DNA of 64,000 nucleotides from Aquibaculum sediminis (GTDB taxonomy: Bacteria; Pseudomonadota; Alphaproteobacteria; Kiloniellales; DSM-21159), in contig NZ_JBFCVK010000009.1 in assembly GCF_040712085.1 (NCBI RefSeq), positions 92,900-156,899 on the forward strand, written 5' to 3'. Shown piece by piece: positions 48,933 through 56,215 of the stretch. Position numbers and translations under genes: made by a program. The notes below the pieces were generated by a model that was not told where the DNA came from, ran no database searches, and was given only the letters and a program-made list of their open reading frames with translations. How positions within the stretch are numbered: position 1 is the stretch's first letter; each line of letters starts with the position of its first letter.

Positions 48933-49370
48933 TCAGCCTCCAATCACGTGGCGTGCGACAAACACCACGGCAGCGCCGGCAGCCATGAAAAGGCCCGTCG
49001 CTACCAATGAGCGCGGTGACAATCGAGCAACGCCGCAGACGCCGTGCCCGCTGGTGCATCCGCTGCCAAGGCGTGTGCCAAAGCCCACCAACAGTCCGCC
49101 CAGCACAATGATCGGCCAGCTGGCTTCAATGATGATCTCGGGTGGAGCCGCGTTCAGCGCGGGTCCGATGATCATCACCAAGAACGGCCCAAGCAGGATA
49201 CCGATCACGAAGGGAACGCGCCATGGCGCCCCACTTCGCCCGGCTGTGAAGAGCGAGCCGACAATGCCGCTGATGCCAGCGATGCGTCCTAAGGACAGGA
49301 GCAACAGTGACGCCGAAAGTCCGATGAAAGCTCCACCAATCAGAGCCGATACAGGGGTGAAGTTCTCCAT
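48933..49370 (-). CDS. YeeE/YedE-family half-transporter (N-terminal-half-like)
   Basis: 145 residues with about four helices. The hallmark GSGCTSGHGVCGVARLSPRS has two cysteines that align with the sulfur-relay Cys of YeeE. The segment FIGLSASLLLLSLGRIAGISGI is also characteristic. It and the following half probably form one transporter for thiosulfate-like sulfur. It starts 256 bp from the divergent DUF442 gene. No BigR/SqrR-type ArsR regulator or persulfide dioxygenase lies next to it in this window. Confidence 0.88.
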   Translation of the reverse strand: MENFTPVSALIGGAFIGLSASLLLLSLGRIAGISGIVGSLFTAGRSGAPWRVPFVIGILLGPFLVMIIGPALNAAPPEIIIEASWPIIVLGGLLVGFGTRLGSGCTSGHGVCGVARLSPRSLVATGLFMAAGAAVVFVARHVIGG

Positions 49371-49449
49371 GCCAGGTCTTCTCCTTCACTGCCGTTCCGC
49401 AGTATGATCAGGCTGCCAACAGACTGTGTTGCAGCGCAACAATGCTCAG

Positions 49450-49469
49450 ATGCGCCGCCGCCGGCGCAT
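49450..49469. promoter_or_regulatory. Palindrome between the divergent sulfur genes
   Basis: ATGCGCCG (49450-49457) and CGGCGCAT (49462-49469) form a perfect 8-bp inverted repeat with a 4-nt spacer, located 80 bp upstream of the YeeE pair start and 157 bp upstream of the DUF442 gene. It may be an operator for both divergent units, or a small hairpin; it does not look like the AT-rich BigR-type site. Confidence 0.35.
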
Positions 49470-49626
49470 TACAAGGACCCTCATCTGGGCGCGGGCGACC
49501 TTCCTTGACCCTGGAGCCAAATGTCGCATGCTCGCCTTTGTTGCCTGATCCAATGTATTTCAGTCCTGCAAAGCCGGCCGGCTGAGAGGCTGCATCCAAA
49601 CCACCCGACCCAGAGAAGGGGAGCCG

Positions 49627-50067
49627 ATGACCACACTGACAAAACTCGACGAGGGCCTCTACGTTGCCGGGCAGATCACTGAGGCCGACGCCGACGTCCT
49701 GCGCGACCACGGAATTGTGACAATCGTCAACAATCGGCCGGACGGCGAAGAAGCGGGCCAGCCCAGTGCGGACGAGGCGCGGTGCATCTTTGAAGACATG
49801 GGGTTCAGTTACCATCACGTTCCGGTGACCATGGACACCCTGAGTCCCGAGGTGGTCGAAGCCTTTCGCGCCGTGCTGAACCAGGCAGGCGGCCCGGTTC
49901 TGGCGCATTGTCGTTCGGGTATGCGCAGCACTCTGCTCTGGGCCCTTGCCGAAGCCCGCTACGGCAGCCAGAGCGCCGAGGCCATAATGACGCAGGCGAA
50001 AGCCGCCGGCTACGATCTCACCTCCGCGAAAGGCCTGCTGGAGCAGATTGCCGCCATGCCGCGTTGA
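49627..50067 (+). CDS. DUF442 / TIGR01244-type sulfurtransferase-phosphatase domain protein
   Basis: 146 residues. LTKLDEGLYVAGQITEADAD, then IVTIVNNRPDGEEAGQPS and the active-site loop AHCRSGMRSTLLWAL, with a C-x5-R cysteine-phosphatase/rhodanese-like signature, define the family, which is also the N-terminal domain of the Blh persulfide dioxygenases. It has no metallo-beta-lactamase domain here. A role in sulfide/persulfide metabolism is likely because it is divergent from YeeE transport genes, as known for such loci. GAAGGGGAG lies just upstream of the ATG. cutA follows after 16 bp. Confidence 0.88.
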   Translation: MTTLTKLDEGLYVAGQITEADADVLRDHGIVTIVNNRPDGEEAGQPSADEARCIFEDMGFSYHHVPVTMDTLSPEVVEAFRAVLNQAGGPVLAHCRSGMRSTLLWALAEARYGSQSAEAIMTQAKAAGYDLTSAKGLLEQIAAMPR

Positions 50068-50083
50068 AGGAGTGTGATGCAAA

Positions 50084-50410
50084 ATGGCCGATGCCGCATT
50101 GATCTATATTACCTACGACGACGAGGAGAAGGCGCGCGCTTTGGGCCGGTCGCTGGTGGAAGAACGGCTGGCCGCCTGCGCCAACGTGCTCGGCCCGATG
50201 ACACCGATCTATCGCTGGCAGGGGGCAATCGAGGAGGGCAGCGAGGTGGTGCTGCTGGCCAAGACACGGGCAGATCTTGTCTCGAAGGTGACCGATTTCG
50301 TGCGGGACTGGCACGACTACGACTGCCCTTGTGTGCTCGCCTTGCCCGTGATCGGCGGGAATCAGGAGTTTCTCGACTGGATCGAGGCTGAGACCATCGC
50401 ACCAGATTGA
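50084..50410 (+). CDS. cutA: Divalent-cation tolerance protein CutA
   Basis: 108 residues. LIYITYDDEEKARALGRSLVEERLAACANVL and IYRWQGAIEEGSEVVLLAKT are the PII-like CutA signature; the end has YDCPCVLALPVIGGNQEFLDWI. It forms a very stable trimer; in E. coli it affects copper and zinc tolerance, but its exact activity is unclear. AAGGAG lies about 12 nt before the ATG. It is 16 bp after the DUF442 gene and probably on the same transcript. Confidence 0.95.
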   Translation: MADAALIYITYDDEEKARALGRSLVEERLAACANVLGPMTPIYRWQGAIEEGSEVVLLAKTRADLVSKVTDFVRDWHDYDCPCVLALPVIGGNQEFLDWIEAETIAPD

Positions 50411-50564
50411 GCCGGGTCATCCAGCCGCAGTTTCCTACCGCCGCAATTTCCTCCAGCCGGGGCCATGGCACCGAGTGCGTGGATGGAACCTCGAAGGGCT
50501 CAGGCATGTTCCCACTTGGAGGCCGCACTGTACCGGCCGCTTATTCAATGGAGGACAGACCGGA

Positions 50565-50762
50565 ATGAACAGCGACAAGCTTGCCGGAAACTGGAAACAG
50601 CTGCGCGGAAAGGCCCAGGAGAAGTGGGGAAAGCTGACCAACGACGATCTGGATGTGATCGAGGGCCAGCGTGATCAGCTCGTGGGCCGGATTCAGGAGC
50701 TCTACGGGAAAAGCAAGGAAGAGGCAGAACGCGAGGTCGACGAGTTCTCCAACCAACGCTGA
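50565..50762 (+). CDS. CsbD-family stress protein
   Basis: 65 residues from ATG 50565 with GGAGG about 13 nt upstream. The sequence MNSDKLAGNWKQLRGKAQEKWGKL, followed by LDVIEGQRDQLVGRIQELYG, is the CsbD (YjbJ) family signature. These small hydrophilic proteins accumulate in general stress. It is a single gene flanked by hairpins downstream. The 154 bp between cutA and this gene hold no other gene. Function unknown. Confidence 0.93.
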   Translation: MNSDKLAGNWKQLRGKAQEKWGKLTNDDLDVIEGQRDQLVGRIQELYGKSKEEAEREVDEFSNQR

Positions 50763-50780
50763 GCCTTTCCCAAAAGCGCC

Positions 50781-50812
50781 TGCCGGAGCCGCAGCTTGCG
50801 GCTCTTCCGGCA
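50781..50812. other. Strong hairpin downstream of csbD-like gene
   Basis: TGCCGG (50781-50786) pairs with CCGGCA (50807-50812), and AGCCGCA (50787-50793) with TGCGGCT (50797-50803), a 13-bp stem with a CTT bulge. No T-run. It may protect the csbD-like mRNA. Confidence 0.6.
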
Positions 50813-50837
50813 GACGCGAGGGGCTTGCAGGAAAGAG

Positions 50838-50863
50838 CGAGCGGCGCATGCGCCGCTCGTTTT
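50838..50863. terminator. Intrinsic terminator downstream of csbD-like gene
   Basis: CGAGCGGC (50838-50845) pairs with GCCGCTCG (50852-50859) around GCATGC, followed by TTTT (50860-50863). It ends the csbD-like transcript before the isochorismatase gene. Confidence 0.7.
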
Positions 50864-50931
50864 GCCCCGTTTCCCTGCCGGCCACTTTGCTCTAGCCTTC
50901 CGCAATCGCAGCAAGGGGAAGGCAGGAAATC

Positions 50932-51531
50932 GTGGCATTACCGAAGACCCTGATGGAAATGGCTGGCGGTGCCGCACAGCCGCATGCGCTTGCGTCGAGC
51001 GCGCTCATCATGATCGACGCCCAGAAGCAGTATCTCAGCGGCCCCCTGGGCCTGACCGGTGTCGAGGCTGCATTGGAGGAAGGGGCCCGTCTTCTCCAAG
51101 CCGCGCGCGACGCAGGCTCCCCCATCATACTCGTTAAGCACCGCGGCGCTGCCGGCGGTGCCTTCGATCCGGCCACGCCGGCGTTTGAGATCGCCGAGGC
51201 TGTCGCGCCCGGCGAGACGGAAGCGATCGTGGAAAAGCGCCTGCCCAATGCCTTCGCCGGCACCGATCTGGACGAACGGCTGAAGGCAGCCGGGGTAAAA
51301 ACCTTGATCGTCGCGGGCTTCATGACCCACATGTGCGTCAGTTCGACCGTTCGCTCGGCGCTCGATCATGGCTACGGGACCACCGTGGTCGCCAATGCCT
51401 GTGCGACGCGGGACCTTCCCGATGGCCAGGGCGGCGTGCTGAGCGCAGACGCGCTGCATCGGGCCGAGCTGGCAGCCTTATCGGATCGTTTCGCAATCAT
51501 CGTACCCGATACCGCTGCGCTGCTCGGCTGA
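50932..51531 (+). CDS. Isochorismatase-family cysteine hydrolase
   Basis: 199 residues from GTG 50932 (GGCAGGAAA upstream). The triad of the family is Asp29 in IMIDAQKQY, Lys102 in VEKRLPNAF and Cys135 in THMCVSSTV. Such enzymes include nicotinamidase, N-carbamoyl hydrolases and isochorismatase. FMTHMCVSSTVRSALDHGYGTTVV resembles general hydrolases of the YecD type, not the metal-binding nicotinamidases; I cannot assign the substrate. It lies alone between a terminator and gabD; the pncB-nadE pair 8 kb away invites but does not prove a link with NAD metabolism. Confidence 0.9.
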   Translation: MALPKTLMEMAGGAAQPHALASSALIMIDAQKQYLSGPLGLTGVEAALEEGARLLQAARDAGSPIILVKHRGAAGGAFDPATPAFEIAEAVAPGETEAIVEKRLPNAFAGTDLDERLKAAGVKTLIVAGFMTHMCVSSTVRSALDHGYGTTVVANACATRDLPDGQGGVLSADALHRAELAALSDRFAIIVPDTAALLG

Positions 51532-51638
51532 CCGCCGGTCTTGCCGGCTCGCGACCGCGTTTTATCATCGCCAACAGTCGGGACCGCGCTGGTCCTGCTG
51601 TGCTTGTTTCAGCCTCGCTTTTCCAAGGAGGAAAGACC

Positions 51639-53123
51639 ATGTCGACACTTGCCAAGGCTGCCGAGAACGGCGCCCCCCAACTCAACAATCCCAAACTCTT
51701 CCGTCAGCAGTGCTACATCGACGGTGCCTGGCTTGATGCCGACAGCGGCAAGGTCAAGGACGTGACCAACCCGGCCACCGGGGAAGTCCTGGGCAGCATT
51801 CCGGATATGGGCGCCGACGAGACGCGCCGCGCCATCGAGGCGGCAAACCGGGCCCTGCCGGCTTGGCGTGCGAAGACGGCCAAGGAGCGCTCGAACATCC
51901 TGCGCCGCTGGTTCGACCTGATGATGGCGCAGCAGGACGATCTGGGCCTCCTGCTGACTCTGGAACAGGGCAAGCCCCTGGCCGAGGCCAAAGGTGAGAT
52001 CGCCTATGGCGCCTCCTTCATCGAATGGTTCGCCGAAGAGGCCAAGCGCATCTACGGCGACGTGATCCCGCAGCACCAAAGCGACAAGCGCATTGTCGTG
52101 GTGAAGCAGCCGGTGGGCGTTGTCGGCGCGATCACGCCCTGGAACTTCCCCAACGCGATGATCACCCGCAAGGCCGGCCCGGCCCTAGCGGCAGGCTGCA
52201 CGATCGTGATCAAGCCGGCGACCCAGACGCCTTATTCTGCGCTGGCCATGGCGGAACTGGCTGAGCAGGCCGGCATTCCGGCCGGGGTGTTCAACGTCGT
52301 CACCGGCTCTGCCAAGGGCATCGGCGGCGAGATGACCTCCAACCCCATCGTGCGCAAGATCACCTTCACCGGCTCGACCGAGGTGGGCAAGCTCCTGATG
52401 GAGCAGTCCGCGTCGACCGTGAAGAAGGTCTCCATGGAACTGGGCGGCAATGCGCCCTTCCTCGTCTTCGACGACGCCGATCTGGATGCGGCCGTGGAAG
52501 GCGCGATGATGAGCAAGTTCCGCAACACCGGACAGACCTGCGTGTGCGCGAATCGCATTCTGGTGCAGTCGGGCGTCTATGACGCTTTCGCGGAAAAGCT
52601 GGCCGCCAAGGTGAAGGAACTGAAGGTGGGCAATGGCCTCGAAGAGGGCGTCTCCCAGGGTCCGCTGATTGACGGGGCCGCCGTGGAGAAGGTGAAGGAG
52701 CACATTGCCGACGCCGTCGCCAAGGGTGCCCAGGTTGCCATCGGCGGCGCTGCCGACTCCAAGGGCGGCACTTTCTTTCAGCCCACCGTGCTGACTGGTG
52801 TCACCACCGAGATGAAGGTGACCAAGGAGGAAACCTTCGGCCCCGTGGCGCCGCTGTTCCGCTTCGAGACGGAAGAGGAAGGCATCGCCATGGCCAACGA
52901 TACCGAGTTCGGTCTCGCGTCCTACTTCTATGCCCGCGACGTCGGCCGCATTTGGCGGGTTGGCGAGGGCCTGGAAAGCGGCATTGTCGGCATCAACACC
53001 GGCATCATCTCGACGGAAGTGGCGCCGTTCGGCGGCGTCAAGGAATCGGGTGTCGGCCGCGAAGGCTCCAAATACGGCATCGATGATTTCCTTGAGATCA
53101 AGTACATGTGCATGGGCCTGTAA
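51639..53123 (+). CDS. gabD: Succinate-semialdehyde dehydrogenase (NADP+)
   Basis: 494 residues from ATG 51639 with AAGGAGG upstream; the frame is open earlier but only over the previous gene. Catalytic residues are Cys301 in NTGQTCVCAN and Glu267 in SMELGGNAP; PWNFPNAMITRKAGPALAAG is the cofactor-binding segment. The CVCAN double cysteine and DNxxSKFRNTG pattern match the GabD subfamily. It oxidises succinate semialdehyde to succinate, the end of GABA/putrescine breakdown, but broad aldehyde use is common. No gabT nearby. The polyamine-like cluster 20 kb away could generate its substrate (inference). Confidence 0.9.
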   Translation: MSTLAKAAENGAPQLNNPKLFRQQCYIDGAWLDADSGKVKDVTNPATGEVLGSIPDMGADETRRAIEAANRALPAWRAKTAKERSNILRRWFDLMMAQQDDLGLLLTLEQGKPLAEAKGEIAYGASFIEWFAEEAKRIYGDVIPQHQSDKRIVVVKQPVGVVGAITPWNFPNAMITRKAGPALAAGCTIVIKPATQTPYSALAMAELAEQAGIPAGVFNVVTGSAKGIGGEMTSNPIVRKITFTGSTEVGKLLMEQSASTVKKVSMELGGNAPFLVFDDADLDAAVEGAMMSKFRNTGQTCVCANRILVQSGVYDAFAEKLAAKVKELKVGNGLEEGVSQGPLIDGAAVEKVKEHIADAVAKGAQVAIGGAADSKGGTFFQPTVLTGVTTEMKVTKEETFGPVAPLFRFETEEEGIAMANDTEFGLASYFYARDVGRIWRVGEGLESGIVGINTGIISTEVAPFGGVKESGVGREGSKYGIDDFLEIKYMCMGL

Positions 53124-53189
53124 GGCCTTCATCACCCGCCGCCCTGCCCATGTCGGGCGGCGGGTTCTCGTTCGAAGGGGGAGGGGATA

Positions 53190-54203
53190 ATGACGACCAC
53201 CAATCGCCGAATGGTCCTGGCCCGCCGGCCGGTTCCCGCGGTCGCCGAGGACTGCTTCCGCTTGGAGGAAAGCAGCGTTCCCGAACCTGGCGAAGGCCAG
53301 TTCCTGGTGCGCGTGCACTGGCTGTCGATCGATCCGGCCATGCGGGGCTGGATCGCCGAGGGCCCCAACTACTCTCCGCCGGTTCCTCTGGGCGAGGTGA
53401 TGCGCAGCTTCACTGTCGGTCAGGTGATGGCATCGCGCCATCCCGACTACCCGGAAGGCACGTGGGTCAGCGGCCGTCAGGGCTGGCAGGAATGGGCGTT
53501 GTCGGACGGTTCCGACATCGACCGGATTGCTGACCCCGCGGACGGCCCCCTCTCATACAACCTTCACCTCTGGGGTATGACCGGGCTTACCGCCTATCTC
53601 GGCTTGACTACCGTGGGCCAGCCCCAGGCCGGCGAAACGGTGGCCGTCTCGACCGCTGCCGGTTCGGTGGGCTCAATCGTGGGGCAGGTGGCACGGGTCC
53701 TTGGTTGCCGCACTGTCGGCTTCACCGGTAGTCCGGCCAAGGTCGCTCAGTGCCGCGAGGAGTTCCGGTACGATGCCGCAATCGACTACAAGGCAAGTCC
53801 GGATCTGGCCGCCGACCTCTCCGCAGCGGCGCCCGACGGCATCGACGTCTACTACGACAACACTGGCGGTGCGATCTCAGATGCGGTGATGGAGCAGATC
53901 AACGTCGGCGCCCGCATCGTCGTCGTTGGCACCATGGCGATTCCCTCCAGCACGCCGCCGCCACAAGGGCCGCGCTACAACCGTGCCATACTGGTCAAGC
54001 GCGCCCGCATGCAGGGCTTTCTCGTGCTCGATCACTTTCACCGGCTGCAGGAAGCGGTGGATCAGCTAGGCGAATGGTATCGGGCGGGTGAGATCCGCGT
54101 GCGCGAGGACATCGGCGAGGGCCTGGAAAGCGCACCGCGCCAGCTTCTGCGGCTGCTCGCGGGCGAGAACGATGGCAAGGCACTGGTGCGTTTGGAAGAA
54201 TGA
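53190..54203 (+). CDS. NADP-dependent medium-chain oxidoreductase (CurA/PTGR-like)
   Basis: 337 residues from ATG 53190, with GGGGAGGGG upstream. It starts MTTTNRRMVLARRPVPAVAE and has LSIDPAMRGWIAEG, then GMTGLTAYLGLTTVGQPQAGE and the nucleotide site VSTAAGSVGSIVGQVARVLGC. DVYYDNTGGAISDAVMEQ is typical for the prostaglandin reductase/curcumin reductase group. These NADPH enzymes reduce alpha,beta-double bonds of enones. It overlaps the next gene by 4 bp (ATGA). Zinc-free family; no cysteine cluster is seen. Substrate unknown. Confidence 0.9.
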   Translation: MTTTNRRMVLARRPVPAVAEDCFRLEESSVPEPGEGQFLVRVHWLSIDPAMRGWIAEGPNYSPPVPLGEVMRSFTVGQVMASRHPDYPEGTWVSGRQGWQEWALSDGSDIDRIADPADGPLSYNLHLWGMTGLTAYLGLTTVGQPQAGETVAVSTAAGSVGSIVGQVARVLGCRTVGFTGSPAKVAQCREEFRYDAAIDYKASPDLAADLSAAAPDGIDVYYDNTGGAISDAVMEQINVGARIVVVGTMAIPSSTPPPQGPRYNRAILVKRARMQGFLVLDHFHRLQEAVDQLGEWYRAGEIRVREDIGEGLESAPRQLLRLLAGENDGKALVRLEE

Positions 54204-54676
54204 CTGACGCTGAAATGCAGTTTCTGCGCCGGGCCATTGGTCTTTCGCTCGACGAGACCGATGCCAATGAAGGCGGCCCCTTCGGCGCGGTGATCGTGAA
54301 GGATGGCCGGATCATCGCAGAAGGCTGGAACCGGGTGACTTCGTCGTGTGATCCGACGGCCCACGCCGAGATCGTCGCCATCCGCAACGCCTGCCAGGCC
54401 CTCGGGCGCTTCGATCTTGAGGGCTGCGAGATCTATTCCAGCTGCGAGCCCTGTCCCATGTGCCTGGCAGCGATCTATTGGGCCCGTCTGGGGCGCCTGA
54501 CCTACGCGGCAGATCGTCACGATGCCGCAGCCGTAGGCTTCGATGACGACTGGCTATACCAGGAAGTTCCCAAGCCCCCGGAGGAACGCCTGCTCACCAC
54601 GCGCCGTGACCTTCAAGCCGAGGCGCAGCAGGCCATGCGTCGATGGCTGGAAAAGGAAGACCGCATCCCTTACTGA
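54200..54676 (+). CDS. Nucleoside/guanine deaminase (cytidine-deaminase-like fold)
   Basis: 158 residues, coupled to the previous gene by ATGA. The zinc site is His55-Ala-Glu57 in THAEIVAI and Cys85/Cys88 in PCPMC. The C-terminus ADRHDAAAVGFDDDWLYQEV fits guanine deaminases of the GuaD (Bacillus) type more than tRNA adenosine deaminase TadA, because the domain-swapped C-terminal FDD segment is present. It would convert guanine to xanthine or deaminate a related base. The link with the upstream oxidoreductase is only positional. Complete length. Confidence 0.85.
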   Translation: MTDAEMQFLRRAIGLSLDETDANEGGPFGAVIVKDGRIIAEGWNRVTSSCDPTAHAEIVAIRNACQALGRFDLEGCEIYSSCEPCPMCLAAIYWARLGRLTYAADRHDAAAVGFDDDWLYQEVPKPPEERLLTTRRDLQAEAQQAMRRWLEKEDRIPY

Positions 54677-54758
54677 TGCGCCCGCTGGAGCAATGCACCG
54701 CCCCTTGGGCGATCGCCACTGCCTCAGCCATCGCAGCCTGTCCGCCGGGAGTTTGACC

Positions 54759-56126
54759 ATGAGCAGCTATGATTTCGACCTCTTCGTCATCGGGGCCGGG
54801 TCCGGTGGCGTGCGCGCCAGCCGCATGGCCGCTGCCGCGGGCAAGCGGGTGGCGGTGGCCGAGGAGCGCCATCTGGGCGGCACCTGCGTCAACATCGGCT
54901 GCGTGCCGAAGAAGCTGATGGTCTACGCCAGCCACTTCAGCGAGGAGTTCGAGCAGGCAGCCGGTTTCGGCTGGACGGTGGGGGACAGTGATTTCGACTG
55001 GTCGACGCTGATCTCCAACAAGAATGCCGAGATTGCCCGCCTCAACGGCATCTACGAGAACCTGCTGACCAAGGTCGGCGTGGAAATCGTCGAGGGCCGG
55101 GCGACTCTGGTCGACTCCCACACGGTGTCGGTACAGGGGCGCCGAATCACCGCTGAGTGCATTCTTGTGGCCACCGGCGGTGTGCCGTCTCGCTCCGACG
55201 AGCCGGGTCAGGAACTGGGGCTGGTCTCCGACGACATCTTCTTCCTGGACAAGCAGCCGGAGCGCATCCTCGTGGTGGGCGGTGGCTACATAGCCGTGGA
55301 GTTTGCCGGGATCTTTGCCGGTCTCGGCAGCAAGACCTCGGTGGTCTATCGCGGCCCCCTGTTCCTGCGCGGCTTCGATGAGGACCTGCGGGAGTTTCTG
55401 GCCCGAGAGATGCCGAAAAAGGGAGTGGATCTGCGTTTCAACCTCAATGTCTCCCGCATCGAGGAGACGCAGAGCGGACGACTGGTGCATTTCTCCGACG
55501 GCACCCGAGAAGAGTTCGATCAGGTGCTCTACGCCATTGGGCGGGAGCCGAATACGGATGGGTTGGGTCTCGAAGAGGCCGGTGTCGCCCTGACCGCCAG
55601 GGGAGCGGTCAAGGTCGACCCCTATTTCCGCTCGAATGTTGCTTCAATTTTTGCGATCGGTGACGTGACAGACCGGCTGCAGTTGACGCCGGTCGCTATT
55701 GCCGAAGCTATGGCTATCGTGCGCTCGCTCTGCGAGGGACAGTCGACGGAACTGAACTACGAAAACATTCCCTCGGCAGTATTCAGCCAGCCGCCTCTGG
55801 CCAGTGTGGGTCTCACCGAGGCCCAGGCGCGTGAGCAGCATCGCGAGATCGACGTCTATCGCACCGAGTTCCGCCCGATGAAGCATACGCTGTCTGGCAG
55901 TGACGAGCGCACCATCATGAAACTGGTCGTCGACCGGAAAACCCAGAAGGTGATGGGTGCACACATGGGCGGCATGGACGCCGCCGAGATCATCCAGGGC
56001 GTGGCCATCGCCATCAAGGCAGGCGCGACCAAACGCGATTTCGATGCCTCCGTCGGCATTCACCCGACGGCGGCCGAGGAGTTCGTGACTATGCGCGAGC
56101 CCGTTGCCGAGCCCAAGGGTAATTGA
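54759..56126 (+). CDS. gor: Glutathione-disulfide reductase
   Basis: 455 residues from ATG 54759 with GGGAG upstream. FAD site GAGSGGVRASR (12-22), redox pair Cys43/Cys48 in GGTCVNIGCVPKK, NAD(P)-binding VVGGGYIAVEFAGIFAGLG, and the C-terminal active-site HPTAAEEFVTMREP. The last carries the catalytic His and Glu. The enzyme reduces GSSG with NADPH. The GxGYIAVEFA motif fits bacterial Gor. It lies 82 bp after the deaminase and 89 bp before the SLC13 carrier, so probably transcribed alone. Complete. Confidence 0.94.
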   Translation: MSSYDFDLFVIGAGSGGVRASRMAAAAGKRVAVAEERHLGGTCVNIGCVPKKLMVYASHFSEEFEQAAGFGWTVGDSDFDWSTLISNKNAEIARLNGIYENLLTKVGVEIVEGRATLVDSHTVSVQGRRITAECILVATGGVPSRSDEPGQELGLVSDDIFFLDKQPERILVVGGGYIAVEFAGIFAGLGSKTSVVYRGPLFLRGFDEDLREFLAREMPKKGVDLRFNLNVSRIEETQSGRLVHFSDGTREEFDQVLYAIGREPNTDGLGLEEAGVALTARGAVKVDPYFRSNVASIFAIGDVTDRLQLTPVAIAEAMAIVRSLCEGQSTELNYENIPSAVFSQPPLASVGLTEAQAREQHREIDVYRTEFRPMKHTLSGSDERTIMKLVVDRKTQKVMGAHMGGMDAAEIIQGVAIAIKAGATKRDFDASVGIHPTAAEEFVTMREPVAEPKGN

Positions 56127-56215
56127 GCCGAATCCTCTCGACAGCAACAAAAGAACTTAACATGCTCGTCGGGTTTCGCCGGCCGCAGGCCGGTTCCGAA
56201 TAAGGAATCTGCGGA

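Noticed and set aside
51333..51638. Extension of gabD upstream by 102 codons.
   Set aside because: It lies over the isochorismatase-like gene in another frame; ATG 51639 has AAGGAGG and the family start.
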